A DNA stretch of 64,000 bases from VFZN01 sp963709325 (GCA_963709325.1 CAVPVV010000003.1:372001-436000), one strand, 5' to 3'. Counted from the first letter of the stretch, positions 10,191-19,047 are shown. Translations and numbers: made by a program. Notes: a model not told the origin generated them from the sequence alone.

Positions 10191-10232
10191 TTGCCTTCTG
10201 CCTTCTGCCTTCTGCCTTTTGCCTGTTGCCTT
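10191..10232 (+). repeat. heptamer repeat, CTGCCTT family
   Basis: Six contiguous heptads (TTGCCTT, CTGCCTT three times, TTGCCTG, TTGCCTT) fill most of the gap between the aldehyde dehydrogenase and the permease. The tract ends eight bases before the permease's Shine-Dalgarno sequence. It is the first of seven tracts of this unit in the window. Confidence 0.85.
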
Positions 10233-10248
10233 GTTCCCCGGAGGGGCA

Positions 10249-12654
10249 ATGTCAGATTGGTCCTCGGCGATCACGCACGCGTTCCGCTCGCTCCTTCGGC
10301 AACCGACGTTCACGCTGATCGCGCTCGCCACTCTGACGCTCGGCATCGGGGCCAACACCGCGATCTTCAGCGTTATCAAGACCGTTGTCCTGAACCCTCT
10401 CCCCTACGCCGACCCTGAGCGCATTGTCGTGTTGTGGGAGGTGAGTCCCCAGGGAAACGAAGACCGCGTGTCGGTGCCGACCTTCGAAGACTGGAAAAAG
10501 GAGGCCCGGAGTCTGTCGGCGATGGCTGCGTATCGCCACGTGGACTTCTCGTTTGCCGGGCGAGGTGACCCGCGCAACGTGGCGGGCGTGCGGGCCACGC
10601 CGGAACTCTTCGACGTGCTGCGCGCCAACGCGATGCTGGGCCGCACGTTCACCAGCGACGAGGCCGTGGTCGGGCGGGATCGGGTCGTGCTCGTGAGCCA
10701 TGGGTTCTGGTCTCGGCAGCTCGGCGCGGATCCCGCGGTGATCGGACAGGCGATCAGGCTCGACGCGCAGCCCTACACCGTCATCGGCGTCATGCCGCCG
10801 GAGTTCGAGTTTCCGACCGCCACTGCCGTCGAAGCGTGGGCGCCGCTTGCCTTCGATCCCAAAGACCTGCACGGCCGTTCGCGCCAGGCGCGGTCGCTGA
10901 CGGTCGTCGGCCGCCTTGCCGACGGCGTCACATCGGCAGGGGCGCAGGACGAGATCGGCGTGCTGGCGCAGCGCATTGCCACCGCATACCAGGACACCAA
11001 CAAGGGCTGGAGCGCCAGGGTGGTCGCGGCGCACGAACAGCTCGTCGGCGCCTCACGGCCCGCACTGCTGGTGCTGATGGGCGCGGTCGGTTTTCTCCTG
11101 CTGATCGTCTGCGCCAACATGGCCAACCTGCTGCTGGCGCGGCTGTCGGCCCGCTCCCGGGAGTTCGCCGTTCGCGCAGCGCTTGGCGCAAGCCGCTGGG
11201 AGGTGGCACGACCGATCGTCGCTGAGAGCGTGCTGCTCGCCGTCGGAGGCGGGCTGGCGGGACTCGTCGCGGCGTTTGGCGGCCTGCGCGTTCTCGGCAA
11301 CCTCCCCGGCGCGCGGCTGCCCCGCCTCGATCAGCTGCACATCGATCCTGGCATTCTCGCCTTCACCGCCGGCATCTCGATCGCTGTCGCGCTCGCCTTC
11401 GGCATGATCCCGGCGTTCCACGCGGCACGAACGGATCTGCGCGCCGAGCTGTCGGAGTCCGCAGCCTCCACCGCCAGCCCCTACGCGCGGCGCGTGCTCG
11501 GCGGTCTGGTGATTGTCGAAGTGGCGCTTGCCCTGGTCCTGCTGGTCGGCGCCGGCCTGATGATGCGCAGCTTCTCGAAGCTGCTGCAGGTCTACCCCGG
11601 TTTCGAGTCGGCCAACGTGATCGGCGCGCAGGTGCTGCTGCCGACGACGAAGTACAACGATCGGCAACTGCTGTCACGTTTCTACGAGGACGTGATCGAA
11701 CGGCTCCGGCGCGTGCCCGGCGTCACCGCCGCGTCCGCGGTGTCGGCGTTGCCGATGTCCGACGTCGGCATGACGATGGCCCTGCCGTTCAACGTCGAAG
11801 GCCAGCAGCCGCCGCGCGGCGAGGACCCGCAGGCCGACGTTCGCATCGTCGCGCCGGGCTACTTCGAGACGATGAAGATCCGGCTGCTCGACGGACGGTT
11901 GCTCGATGAGCGTGACGCGGACGGCGCGCCGCGAACCAGCCTGATCAACGAAACCATGGCCCGCCGGTACTTCCCGGACCGCAGCCCGATCGGGCAGTTC
12001 ATTCAGAACCCGCACGGCCGCAGCGAGGTCGTCGGCATCGTCGCGGACGTGCGCGCGCAGGGCCTCGACACCGAGCCGAAGAAGCAGGTCTACCTGCCGC
12101 TCCGCCAGAGCCCGATGGCCGGCATGGCGGTGGTCGCGCGGACCGAGCGCGATCCGCTGGCGCTTGGCAGCACTATCCAGCAGGTCATCTGGAGCGTGGA
12201 TCCCGAACAGCCGATCTATCGGCTCAGCACGATGGATCAAATCCTCGCTCGCGCGGTGTTCCTGCCGCGTCTGAGCACCACGCTGCTGGCGCTGTTCGCG
12301 CTGGCCGCCCTGCTGCTGGCGGCGCTGGGCATTTACGGCGTGCTGTCGTACTCCGTCAGTCAGCGAACGCGCGAGATCGGATTGCGGATGGCGCTCGGTT
12401 CGTCGGTCGGCCAGACGATTGGGCTGGTCGTGAGGCACAGCCTCCAGTTGGTCGCAATCGGCGGCGTGGCCGGGATGATCGCGGCGGCGTTGCTGGCGCG
12501 GGCGATGGCTGGTGTCCTCTATGGAGTCGGGCCGTTCGACATTCCTGCCTTCGCGCTCTCGCTGGTCGTCCTCCTGCTGGCCGGGCTGTGTGCCAGCCTG
12601 CTGCCCGCGCGCCGCGCGACTCGCGTCGACCCGGTCGTGGCCCTCAGGGAATAA
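10249..12654 (+). CDS. ADOP-type ABC transporter permease (MacB/FtsX, duplicated)
   Basis: 801 aa from the ATG at 10249, preceded by GGAG five bases upstream. The layout is that of acidobacterial duplicated orphan permeases: an N-terminal membrane helix (LIALATLTLGIGANTAIFSVI) with the MacB signature around residues 15-45; periplasmic core domain; FtsX helices about 280-390 (LVLMGAVGFLLLIVCANMANLLLARL, then ARSREFAVRAALGASR); a second core about 420-660; and a second FtsX block about 680-795 (YGVLSYSVSQRTREIGLRMALGSS). No ATPase or membrane-fusion gene is adjacent, as is usual for this group. The role is unknown. The frame is intact. Its 3' end is overlapped by the extended reading frame of the convergent XRE-cupin gene. 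Confidence 0.92.
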   Translation: MSDWSSAITHAFRSLLRQPTFTLIALATLTLGIGANTAIFSVIKTVVLNPLPYADPERIVVLWEVSPQGNEDRVSVPTFEDWKKEARSLSAMAAYRHVDFSFAGRGDPRNVAGVRATPELFDVLRANAMLGRTFTSDEAVVGRDRVVLVSHGFWSRQLGADPAVIGQAIRLDAQPYTVIGVMPPEFEFPTATAVEAWAPLAFDPKDLHGRSRQARSLTVVGRLADGVTSAGAQDEIGVLAQRIATAYQDTNKGWSARVVAAHEQLVGASRPALLVLMGAVGFLLLIVCANMANLLLARLSARSREFAVRAALGASRWEVARPIVAESVLLAVGGGLAGLVAAFGGLRVLGNLPGARLPRLDQLHIDPGILAFTAGISIAVALAFGMIPAFHAARTDLRAELSESAASTASPYARRVLGGLVIVEVALALVLLVGAGLMMRSFSKLLQVYPGFESANVIGAQVLLPTTKYNDRQLLSRFYEDVIERLRRVPGVTAASAVSALPMSDVGMTMALPFNVEGQQPPRGEDPQADVRIVAPGYFETMKIRLLDGRLLDERDADGAPRTSLINETMARRYFPDRSPIGQFIQNPHGRSEVVGIVADVRAQGLDTEPKKQVYLPLRQSPMAGMAVVARTERDPLALGSTIQQVIWSVDPEQPIYRLSTMDQILARAVFLPRLSTTLLALFALAALLLAALGIYGVLSYSVSQRTREIGLRMALGSSVGQTIGLVVRHSLQLVAIGGVAGMIAAALLARAMAGVLYGVGPFDIPAFALSLVVLLLAGLCASLLPARRATRVDPVVALRE

Positions 12655-13427
12655 GAGCACGTCAAGGCAGAAGGCAGAAGGCAGAAGGAAAAAAGACCCA
12701 CGGCCTCAGGCCCGCACTCCCGTTGTCCTCGACCGTCAGTTCTCTCCCTTCTGCCTTGTGCCTTTTGCCTTCTGCCTTTGCCTTCTGCCTTCTGCCTTGA
12801 CACCCCGCGCGACAGCGAAGGGACGCGCGTCGCTCCCTGGAGGGGTTCGACGACGACCATCATGAAGCGCGCCGGCCGGCCTTCCGCCGCCGCATAGCGG
12901 TGGGGACGATCGGCGTGGAAGACGGCGCACTCGCCCGCGGTGATCGTCATCTCGACGCCTTCGACGATGACCGACACGTGGCCCTCGAGCGCGTACACGA
13001 TTTCGCGCGTGCCGGCGGGATGCGCGAGGGCCTCGTAGACGTCGCGCGGGCCCATCCGCCATTCCCAAAGCTCCACCGGCATCGGCGTCTCGATGCCGCC
13101 GACCAGGCCCGCGCCGCTGCCCCGCCCGCGGCCGCGCCACAGCCATGCGACGTCTTCGGCAGCCACTCGCCGGATCACCGGCTCGTCGGCGACTTCGACG
13201 AGGCGCGGGAGCGCGACGCCCAGCGCGTTGGCGAGCTTGCAGAGAGTGGCGATCGACGGATTGGTCTGCGACTGCTCGATCTGGTTGAGCATGCCCTTGC
13301 TGAGACCGGCGCGTGTGGCGAGCTCGGCCTGGCTCCAGCCGCGCCGCGTACGCCACTCGCGGAGGTTGTGGGCGAGCGCCGCCTCGACGCGCCTGGGGTC
13401 GTTCACGTGGTCAGTATACTGAACCAT
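12519..13427 (-). CDS. XRE-family regulator with cupin domain; repeat-derived C-terminal extension
   Basis: 302 codons. Residues 15-70 are an XRE helix-turn-helix (LREWRTRRGWSQAELATRAGLSKGMLNQIEQSQ). Residues about 105-195 are a cupin sensor domain (EIVYALEGHVSVIVEG, ECAVFHADRPHRY). A normal member would end near residue 195 (MVVVEPLQG, about 12840). Here the frame runs on through a CTGCCTT/AAGGCAG heptamer tract (peptide QKAEG, RRQKAQG) and then antisense over the last 136 bp of the permease gene. The extension is probably not functional; either the stop was lost when the repeat arrived or it is genuinely read through. A GTG at 13406 is an alternative start and would place the palindrome 13411-13422 upstream of the gene. 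Confidence 0.8.
   Translation of the reverse strand: MVQYTDHVNDPRRVEAALAHNLREWRTRRGWSQAELATRAGLSKGMLNQIEQSQTNPSIATLCKLANALGVALPRLVEVADEPVIRRVAAEDVAWLWRGRGRGSGAGLVGGIETPMPVELWEWRMGPRDVYEALAHPAGTREIVYALEGHVSVIVEGVEMTITAGECAVFHADRPHRYAAAEGRPARFMMVVVEPLQGATRVPSLSRGVSRQKAEGKGRRQKAQGRRERTDGRGQRECGPEAVGLFSFCLLPSALTCSYSLRATTGSTRVARRAGSRLAHSPASRRTTSESAKAGMSNGPTP
12664..12798. repeat. inverted CTGCCTT heptamer arrays forming a hairpin between convergent genes
   Basis: Left arm 12664-12691 is AAGGCAG in tandem; right arm 12751-12798 is CTGCCTT with variants (GTGCCTT, TTGCCTT and one six-base unit). The arms are complementary with a loop of about 60 nt. They are bounded by GTCAAGG on the left and CCTTGAC on the right. 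It lies after the permease stop and inside the C-terminal extension of the XRE-cupin frame, where it could act as a bidirectional terminator. Confidence 0.8.
13411..13422. promoter_or_regulatory. candidate operator palindrome
   Basis: A perfect 12-bp palindrome, TCAGTATACTGA, extends as an imperfect palindrome to GGT...GAACC. It contains TATACT, usable as a -10 box, and lies between the divergent XRE-cupin and B3/B4 genes. Autoregulation by the XRE protein is a reasonable inference; nothing proves it. Confidence 0.4.
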
Positions 13428-13452
13428 CTGTTCACTTTGATATCATCTGCCG

Positions 13453-14154
13453 ATGGCCGCCCTGACAGTTGACGTCGATCGCGAGGTGCTCGCGCTGCGC
13501 CCCGACTTCACCGCGTTGGCGCTCCAGGTGTCGGGACTGCGGAACGGGCCTGGAACCGAGGACTCGGAGCGGCTGCTCCAGCAGGCCGAAGCGGCGGCGC
13601 GCGGCACCACGGCACCCCCTCCTCCGCACGTGCTCGCGTGGCGCGAGGCGTATCGCGGGTTCGGCGCCAAGCCGCAGCGCACCGCGTCGTCGGTGGATGC
13701 GTTATGGCAGCGGGCCGCGAAGGGCCAACTGCCCCGCGTCAACTGGCTGGTGGATCTTTATAACGCGGTCAGCGTGCTCCATGCCCTGCCGGTCGGCGGC
13801 GAGGATGCGGCACAGTTTGTCGGAACACTCCGGCTGATTCGCGCCTCCGGCGCCGAGCCCTTCGACACCATCAAGGACGGCGCGCCCGCCGTCGAACATC
13901 CCGACCCGGGCGAGGTGGTCTGGGCCGACACGCGTGGCGTCACCTGCCGGCGCTGGAACTGGCGGCAAGGCACGCGCACGCGATTGACCGATGCCTCGAC
14001 CGACGTCCTTTTCATCCTCGAGCGGCTCGAGCCATTCCCGCTCGGCCAGCTTCACGCCGCGGGCGATGCGCTGCTGGCGGCGATTGAGGCGCGATGCCCG
14101 GACATCCGCATCCATCGGCAGGTGCTCGGCCACGGCGGGGAGAAAACACGGTGA
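13453..14154 (+). CDS. B3/B4 tRNA-binding domain protein
   Basis: 233 aa. It matches the B3/B4 domain of phenylalanyl-tRNA synthetase beta chains found as a stand-alone protein: REAYRGFGAKPQRTASSVDALWQRA, PRVNWLVDLYNAVSVLHALPVGGED, then VWADTRGVTCRRWNWRQGTRTRLT and a C-terminal DVLFILERLEP. Such free-standing proteins are suspected of binding or editing aminoacyl-tRNA. The stop overlaps the ATG of the EamA transporter (TGATG), so the pair is translationally coupled. The frame is intact. Confidence 0.85.
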   Translation: MAALTVDVDREVLALRPDFTALALQVSGLRNGPGTEDSERLLQQAEAAARGTTAPPPPHVLAWREAYRGFGAKPQRTASSVDALWQRAAKGQLPRVNWLVDLYNAVSVLHALPVGGEDAAQFVGTLRLIRASGAEPFDTIKDGAPAVEHPDPGEVVWADTRGVTCRRWNWRQGTRTRLTDASTDVLFILERLEPFPLGQLHAAGDALLAAIEARCPDIRIHRQVLGHGGEKTR

Positions 14155-15005
14155 TGGCGTCGCTCTACGCGCTCCTCGCAGCGCTGGTCTACGGCGCCGC
14201 GGACTTCCTGGGCGGAATCGCGACTCGTCGCGCCACCATGATCGGCGCGGTGCTGACCACGCAGGGGGCCGGGCTGCTGTTCCTGCTCGCCGTCACGCCG
14301 CTGCTGCCGGACGCGACCGTCTCGCGTCACGACCTCGTGTTCGGCGTTCTTGCCGGCCTGACCGGCAGCAGCGGCGTCGCCCTCCTGTACCTGGCGCTCG
14401 CGATCGGGCCGATGAGCGTGGTCGCGCCGGTCACGGCCGTCTGCGCCGCGATCGTCCCGCTCGCCATCGGCCTGGCGCTCGGTGAGCGGCCGCATCCGGT
14501 CGCCGCCGCCGGCGTCGTGCTGGCGCTGGCCGCGGTCGCGCTGCTCAGCCAGTCGGAAACACCGGCCTCGAGCAACCCCGTCCGGGTAACGCTTGGCAAG
14601 GGTGTTCGGGTGGCGCTCGCGTCGGGCGTGGCGATCGGGTTCTTCTTCGCCTGCCTGGCCCAGACGCGGGCCGAGGCGGTGCTCTGGCCGCTCGTCGTGT
14701 CGCGGTCGGTGTCGGTGGCGCTCTTCTTCACGATGGCGTCGATCGGCGGCCGGCCGGCCGGCGTACCGCGGGCCGCGCTCGCTCCCGCGCTCGCATGCGG
14801 GGCGCTCGACATGGTGGCCAACGCGCTGTATCTGGCCGCCGCGCGGCAGGGACAGCTCGGGCTGGTGGCGACGCTGTCGTCTCTCTATCCGGCCAGCACG
14901 GTGCTGCTTGCGCGCATCGTGCTCGGGGAGCGGCTCGGCATGTGGCAGCAGGTCGGCGTCGCCGGCGCAGTCGCGGCGGTGGTGCTCATCGTCAGCCACT
15001 CGTGA
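14154..15005 (+). CDS. EamA/DMT-family transporter
   Basis: 283 aa, start chosen at the ATG overlapping the upstream stop, with GGGGAGA just before it. Ten hydrophobic segments fall into two five-helix EamA repeats: the first runs from ASLYALLAALVYGAADFLGG to about AVALLSQ, the second from VRVALASGVAIGFFFACLAQ to AVVLIVSHS. The second repeat ends with the signature LVATLSSLYPASTVLLARIVLGERL. Members export metabolites, commonly amino acids or related compounds; the substrate is unknown. It is co-transcribed with the B3/B4 gene, which may link export to amino-acid or aminoacyl-tRNA handling. Confidence 0.88.
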   Translation: MASLYALLAALVYGAADFLGGIATRRATMIGAVLTTQGAGLLFLLAVTPLLPDATVSRHDLVFGVLAGLTGSSGVALLYLALAIGPMSVVAPVTAVCAAIVPLAIGLALGERPHPVAAAGVVLALAAVALLSQSETPASSNPVRVTLGKGVRVALASGVAIGFFFACLAQTRAEAVLWPLVVSRSVSVALFFTMASIGGRPAGVPRAALAPALACGALDMVANALYLAAARQGQLGLVATLSSLYPASTVLLARIVLGERLGMWQQVGVAGAVAAVVLIVSHS

Positions 15006-15007
15006 AA

Positions 15008-15130
15008 TCTTCGGTCTTGGGGTCTTGAGGGCGGGCGGCCGCGAGCGGCGAAGTCTCTGGGAGCTATGACCGTCCGGCCGAAGTTCACTCCCGAAGCGGT
15101 TCTCCCGATTCCCGACGGCCGACTCCCGAC
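15008..15130. repeat. mixed heptamer repeats between convergent genes
   Basis: The 130-bp gap between the EamA and DinB genes holds GGTCTTG/GGGTCTTG units (about 15011-15027). At about 15105-15130 there are CCGATTC, CCGACGG, CCGACTC and CCGACAG. The latter are the complement of the GAGTCGG unit at 49179-49206. No gene is visible in the gap. Confidence 0.6.
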
Positions 15131-15135
15131 AGGTT

Positions 15136-15660
15136 CTACCCCTTCGGCCGGCTGGCGTCGCCGTCGAACTCGGATCGCTGCGCTGACTGCTCGCGACCGA
15201 CGCGCCCGATGGTGATGTCTGCCCGCGCGTAGCTCTCGGGTCGCACGGCCGCAGACATCGTGCCGCGCAGCATCGCAAGCTGCCCGACGTGAGTGAGCGC
15301 GTCGGCGACCGGGCCCTGGAAGATCACCTCGGCTCGATAGGTCGCGCCCGAACGCTCGGCCAGCGCCGCGTCAAGAGCGGCGAGCGTCGCAAAGAACCGC
15401 TCGACCGCTGCCGGCCACGAGTCCACGGGTACGGGCTCCCACTTGTATGTGCCCCGCGCCATCCGCTCGCCCCAGGTCATCAGGTCGCACATGTGGCCGA
15501 GCACTTCGAGCGGCGTGCGGCTACCCGGCGAGATGCGCAGCTCTGCAAACTCCTCTGGCGCATCGCGCAGCACCTTCTCCGCGCGGTAGGCGAGCGTCGC
15601 CACCGTGTGCCGCAACATCTCCCGGGCATCGTCGGACATGGGACCCGGCTCCGGCTTCAT
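15136..15660 (-). CDS. DinB-like family protein
   Basis: 174 aa from the ATG at 15660; AAGGAG seven bases upstream supports this start over longer options. The four-helix DinB fold is suggested by DAREMLRHTVATLAYRAEKVL, then SPGSRTPLEVLGHMCDLMTWGERM, WPAAVERFFATLAALDAAL and GPVADALTHVGQLAMLRG. The His of LGHMCDL and of THVGQLAMLRG sit where family metal ligands are expected. Members are metal-dependent, often thiol-related transferases; no substrate can be assigned. It lies downstream of the class III aminotransferase on the same strand, 78 bp away. Confidence 0.75.
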   Translation of the reverse strand: MKPEPGPMSDDAREMLRHTVATLAYRAEKVLRDAPEEFAELRISPGSRTPLEVLGHMCDLMTWGERMARGTYKWEPVPVDSWPAAVERFFATLAALDAALAERSGATYRAEVIFQGPVADALTHVGQLAMLRGTMSAAVRPESYARADITIGRVGREQSAQRSEFDGDASRPKG

Positions 15661-15674
15661 GTGCGCTCCTTGTC

Positions 15675-15710
15675 GGTCTTGAGGTCTTGGGGCTTGGGGC
15701 TTGGGGCTTG
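15675..15710 (+). repeat. heptamer repeat, CTTGGGG family
   Basis: GGTCTTG AGGTCTTG followed by three GGGCTTG units, in the gap between the DinB gene and the upstream aminotransferase gene. Related GGTCTTG units occur near 15011-15027. Confidence 0.7.
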
Positions 15711-15737
15711 AACCGTCGTGCCTTTGCACCCCCGTGA

Positions 15738-17069
15738 TCAGTCGAGTGATGCGATCGCGGCGTCGATGGCACCGTGCATGCGATCGACGATCAATTCGAG
15801 GTGCGAGTCTTCGACGATGAACGGCGGGGCGAGGAGGATGTGGTCGCCGCGCCTGCCGTCGATCGTGCCGGGCATCGGATAGGTCATCAATCCTCGCGCC
15901 ATGCACTCACGCTTGACGCGGGCGTGCAGCTTCGCGGCCGGGTCGAACGGCGCCTTGCTGCCGCGATCCTGCACCAGCTCGACGGCCCAGAACAGCCCCC
16001 GGCCGCGGATATCGCCGACGTGCGGGTGGCCGGCGAACCGCTCGCGCATCAGCCGCTCGAACGATCGTCCCTTCAGCTGCACGTTGAGCAGCAGGCCGTC
16101 GCGCTCGATCACCTGCTGCACCGCCAGCCCTGCGGCGCAGGCGACCGCGTGCCCAAGATAGGTGTGCCCGTGCTTGAAGAACCCGCTTCCCGCGGAGATC
16201 GCGGACACCAGCTCCCCGCGCGCGAGCACGGCGCCGATCGGCTGGAATCCGCCGCCCAGGCCCTTGGCGATGGTCATCAGGTCGGGAACGATGCCCTCCT
16301 GCTCGCAGGCGTGAAGCGTCCCGGTGCGGCCCATGCCGGACATCACTTCATCGAGGATCAGCAGCACCCCGTGGCGATCGCAGATCTCGCGGACGGCGCG
16401 GTAGTAACCCGGTGGCGCCGTGGTCGCTCCCTGCGTGGCGCCGCCCACGGTCTCAGCGACGAACGCGATGACGCGCTTCGGCCCGCACGCTTGGATCGTT
16501 GCCTCGAGCTCCGCCGCGAGCCGTGCCGCGTACGCCTCCGGCAATTCTCCAGGCGCTTGATCGCGGTAGGCGTAACAGGGCGAGACGTGCGTCACCTCGA
16601 TGAGCAGCGGCGCGTAGACGGCTCGCCTCGGCTCGTTGCCGCCGACCGCCAGCGCCCCGAGCGTGTTGCCGTGATAGCTCTGGCGGCGGGCGATGAACAC
16701 GCTTCGCTCCGGCTCCCCGATCTCCACGAAGTACTGGCGCGCGAGCTTGAGCGCCGCCTCGATCGCTTCGGACCCGCCGCTCACGAAATAGACGCGATCG
16801 ACTCCCGGCGGCGCGGTTCGCGCCAGCTGGTCGGCGAGGGCTTCGGCTGGCTGGGTGGTGAAGAAACTGGTGTGAGCGTAGGCGAGCGCGTCGATCTGCG
16901 CGTGCATCGCCGCGCGCACGTCGGGGTGGTTGTGCCCCAGGCACGACACCGCCGCCCCGCCGCACGCGTCTATGTATTCGCGGCCGTCGGCATCGCGCAA
17001 CACCATTCCCTCGCCAGCCACTGCGGTGGGCGGCATGGTGTGGAGATGGCGGTGTATGACATGGGTCAT
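15738..17069 (-). CDS. class III PLP-dependent aminotransferase
   Basis: 443 aa, intact. In order: DADGREYIDACGGAAVSCLGHNHPDV; phosphate loop VSGGSEAIEAALKLARQYF; RRQSYHGNTLGAL; FVAETVGGATQGA; Asp of LILDEVMSGMGRTGT; PLP lysine in MTIAKGLGGGFQPIGAVLA; HGHTYLGHAVACAAGL; C-terminal ILLAPPFIVEDSHLELIVDRM. This profile is that of omega-amino-acid or diamine aminotransferases. It is distinct from the copy at 4821. Its start lies 18 bp from the palindromic heptamer element 17087-17379, so any promoter must be in or across that element. Confidence 0.9.
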   Translation of the reverse strand: MTHVIHRHLHTMPPTAVAGEGMVLRDADGREYIDACGGAAVSCLGHNHPDVRAAMHAQIDALAYAHTSFFTTQPAEALADQLARTAPPGVDRVYFVSGGSEAIEAALKLARQYFVEIGEPERSVFIARRQSYHGNTLGALAVGGNEPRRAVYAPLLIEVTHVSPCYAYRDQAPGELPEAYAARLAAELEATIQACGPKRVIAFVAETVGGATQGATTAPPGYYRAVREICDRHGVLLILDEVMSGMGRTGTLHACEQEGIVPDLMTIAKGLGGGFQPIGAVLARGELVSAISAGSGFFKHGHTYLGHAVACAAGLAVQQVIERDGLLLNVQLKGRSFERLMRERFAGHPHVGDIRGRGLFWAVELVQDRGSKAPFDPAAKLHARVKRECMARGLMTYPMPGTIDGRRGDHILLAPPFIVEDSHLELIVDRMHGAIDAAIASLD

Positions 17070-17086
17070 CGGAGTGTCCTGTCCGC

Positions 17087-17379
17087 GTCCATTGACGATT
17101 GAGGATTGACGATTGATGATCTATTAACGATCCGCGGATTGAGGGATTGCGTCATTCGATTGAAAATTGTGGCAGTGGCGATTGAACGATCGGCTGAAAT
17201 AGCGATCGACGATTGCATTGCGGCGGCGACTCGACGGCAGCCCGCAACGCAATCGACAATCGCGATTCCCTCAATCTACTCAATCATCAATTCACCAAAT
17301 CGCCAATCGAATGGCGCATTCCGGAAATCCCCCAATCGTCAGTAATTCGTCAATCGTCAATCCTCAATCATCAATGGAC
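17087..17379. repeat. 293-bp palindromic ATTGACG-heptamer element, copy 1
   Basis: An AT-richer island with terminal inverted repeats CGTCCATTGA / TCAATGGACG. The left half is built from heptads such as ATTGACG, ATTGAGG and ATTGATG. The right half is built from their complements (CGTCAAT, CATCAAT). The whole can fold into one long imperfect hairpin. The right terminus supplies the TGA stop of the M28 peptidase gene. A second copy lies at 20513-20774. Confidence 0.85.
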
Positions 17380-18984
17380 GACGCCGCCGCTGAGACGCGC
17401 AAGGCTGGCGAAGGCTTCGTCGTACCACACCTTCCACGCCTCCATCACTTCAGCAGGTGCCTGATTGCCGCGCTCAGCAGTCAGCCGTTCGTCGCGGGCC
17501 CGCTCCAGCAGGCGGGTGAGCGGCGGTACGTCGCCGGCGTCAGCGGTGGCGAGAAATGCTGCGGTCGTCGCGACGATGGTCGCGACATGGCCCATTTCCC
17601 TCGGGCTGACCTTGTCGATGGTGTCGAGATTGGTGTGATAGTAGCGGTCCGTAAAGTGCCAGCTGAGTAGCGCCGGCACCCCGATCTTCGCGAACGACGT
17701 GTGATCGCTGCCGCCTTCGTACGGGTTCGTGCGCACCACCCATCCCGTGTCGCGGGCCCGGCGCAGCGCGACGGCCAGGTGCAGGTCGTTCAGGAAACTG
17801 CCGCGCAGTAACGACCGATTGACCTCGCTCGCGCCCCATTCGGTGTGCGGATCGGATGGCCGCTGCCAGAACGCGGTCGGATCCGGTCCCTTCTCGATCA
17901 GGAACGTCCCGCCCGTCTTCGTCGTGTCCTCCCCCGTCATGTCGAGCGACATCATGGCCACAACCCTCGAGGCCCGGGCCTGGTCTTCGCCAATCCACGC
18001 GTCGCTGGCACGGTTCTCGTCGCCCCACAGCAGTGTCAGCGTGCGGGCCGGCGGCGGGATCTGCCCGTCGCGGATCGCCCGCTGGATCGCGAGCGCGACC
18101 GCGGCCAGCGTGCCGCACCCGCTCGCGTTGTCGTTGGCGCCGGGCTCCTGGACGTGGGCGACGAGGACGATGCGCTCATCGGGCATGACGGCGCCGGGGA
18201 ACTCCGCGACAAGCGTGCGCACCGGACGATGATGAAACAGCGTGTCCACTTGCGCGTGGACCTGCACCGGCCCGGCCGCAAGCCGCTCGCGCAGGCGCCG
18301 GGCCGCGCGCGGCGTCGCCTTGAAACCAAACGACTGCCGGTCGTCCGCGTAGGGGATGGCGCCCCACTGCAGCACATTAGGTGTGGCCGCGGGCTTCGTG
18401 TAGCCGGCGATTTGGGTGGAGATCACGCCGGCCGCGCCGCGGACCTTCACCGCCTGATTCCAGACCGTCGCGATAGCACCGTCCGCCAGCACCACCGCTC
18501 CACTAACGTCGTTCCCCTCGTACGCCTTGTCGTCCGTACCCGTTCCGACGTCCACCAGCCTGGTTCGCAGCCCGCCGGACGGTGTCGGAAACGAGTTGAT
18601 GGCGAGCGGCACACGGTCCTGCGCACGCGAGAGGACGATCTCTCCGTCGGGACCGTCGAGCCTGAGCACCGCCTCACGCATCTCCCAGCCCTGGCTCGTG
18701 GAGGGAATCACATCGATGCGGGTCTGGATCCCGCCGGCCTGCAACCGCTCCTGAATCCAATCGAGGGATCGATCGAAGTCGGAGTTGCCCGCGACCCGCC
18801 AGAGCGGAGCGATCTTCGTCGCCAGCTCCATCGCGACGTGCTCGTCCACGCGCGCCTCGATTGCCGCGTAGGTGCGCTCCGCCTTGGGCGGGAGCGATCG
18901 ATCCAGCGGCGGCAGGTGCGGCACCGCGTCCTGCGCCTGAAGGCCAACCCACGCGAGCAGAAAGAGCCCCACTGCGACACGCAT
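17371..18984 (-). CDS. M28-family zinc metallopeptidase, secreted
   Basis: 537 aa, intact, with a Sec signal peptide (RVAVGLFLLAWVGLQAQ). Residues about 125-250 resemble a PA-type insert (GDVSGAVVLADGAI). The M28 metal ligands are in order: His in VLVAHVQEPGANDNASG with its Asp in ANDNASG; Glu in LLWGDENRASDAW; Asp in MSLDMTGED; and His in EGGSDHTSF. The family contains aminopeptidases and carboxypeptidases with co-catalytic zinc. The last codons (GGVVH, stop) are contributed by the end of the palindromic element 17087-17379, so the original C-terminus may have been different. Confidence 0.9.
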   Translation of the reverse strand: MRVAVGLFLLAWVGLQAQDAVPHLPPLDRSLPPKAERTYAAIEARVDEHVAMELATKIAPLWRVAGNSDFDRSLDWIQERLQAGGIQTRIDVIPSTSQGWEMREAVLRLDGPDGEIVLSRAQDRVPLAINSFPTPSGGLRTRLVDVGTGTDDKAYEGNDVSGAVVLADGAIATVWNQAVKVRGAAGVISTQIAGYTKPAATPNVLQWGAIPYADDRQSFGFKATPRAARRLRERLAAGPVQVHAQVDTLFHHRPVRTLVAEFPGAVMPDERIVLVAHVQEPGANDNASGCGTLAAVALAIQRAIRDGQIPPPARTLTLLWGDENRASDAWIGEDQARASRVVAMMSLDMTGEDTTKTGGTFLIEKGPDPTAFWQRPSDPHTEWGASEVNRSLLRGSFLNDLHLAVALRRARDTGWVVRTNPYEGGSDHTSFAKIGVPALLSWHFTDRYYHTNLDTIDKVSPREMGHVATIVATTAAFLATADAGDVPPLTRLLERARDERLTAERGNQAPAEVMEAWKVWYDEAFASLARLSGGVVH

Positions 18985-19017
18985 ACCGTCACATGATATG
19001 CGCGCCTTTCTGCCCTT

Positions 19018-19045
19018 GTGCCTTCTGCCTTCTGCCTTCTGCCTT
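19018..19045 (+). repeat. heptamer repeat, CTGCCTT family
   Basis: GTGCCTT then CTGCCTT three times. It fills the 63-bp gap between the M28 start and the stop of the small Rho_N-like gene, ending two bases before that stop codon. Confidence 0.85.
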
Positions 19046-19047
19046 CC

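Noticed and set aside
11674..12660. Minus-strand frame opposite the ADOP permease
   Set aside because: Composition rich in Arg, Gln and His with no domain, fully antisense to a clear permease domain.
17371..17390. Transposase or integrase genes associated with the palindromic elements
   Set aside because: No open frame in either element resembles a recombinase, and no insertion-sequence gene was seen anywhere in the window.
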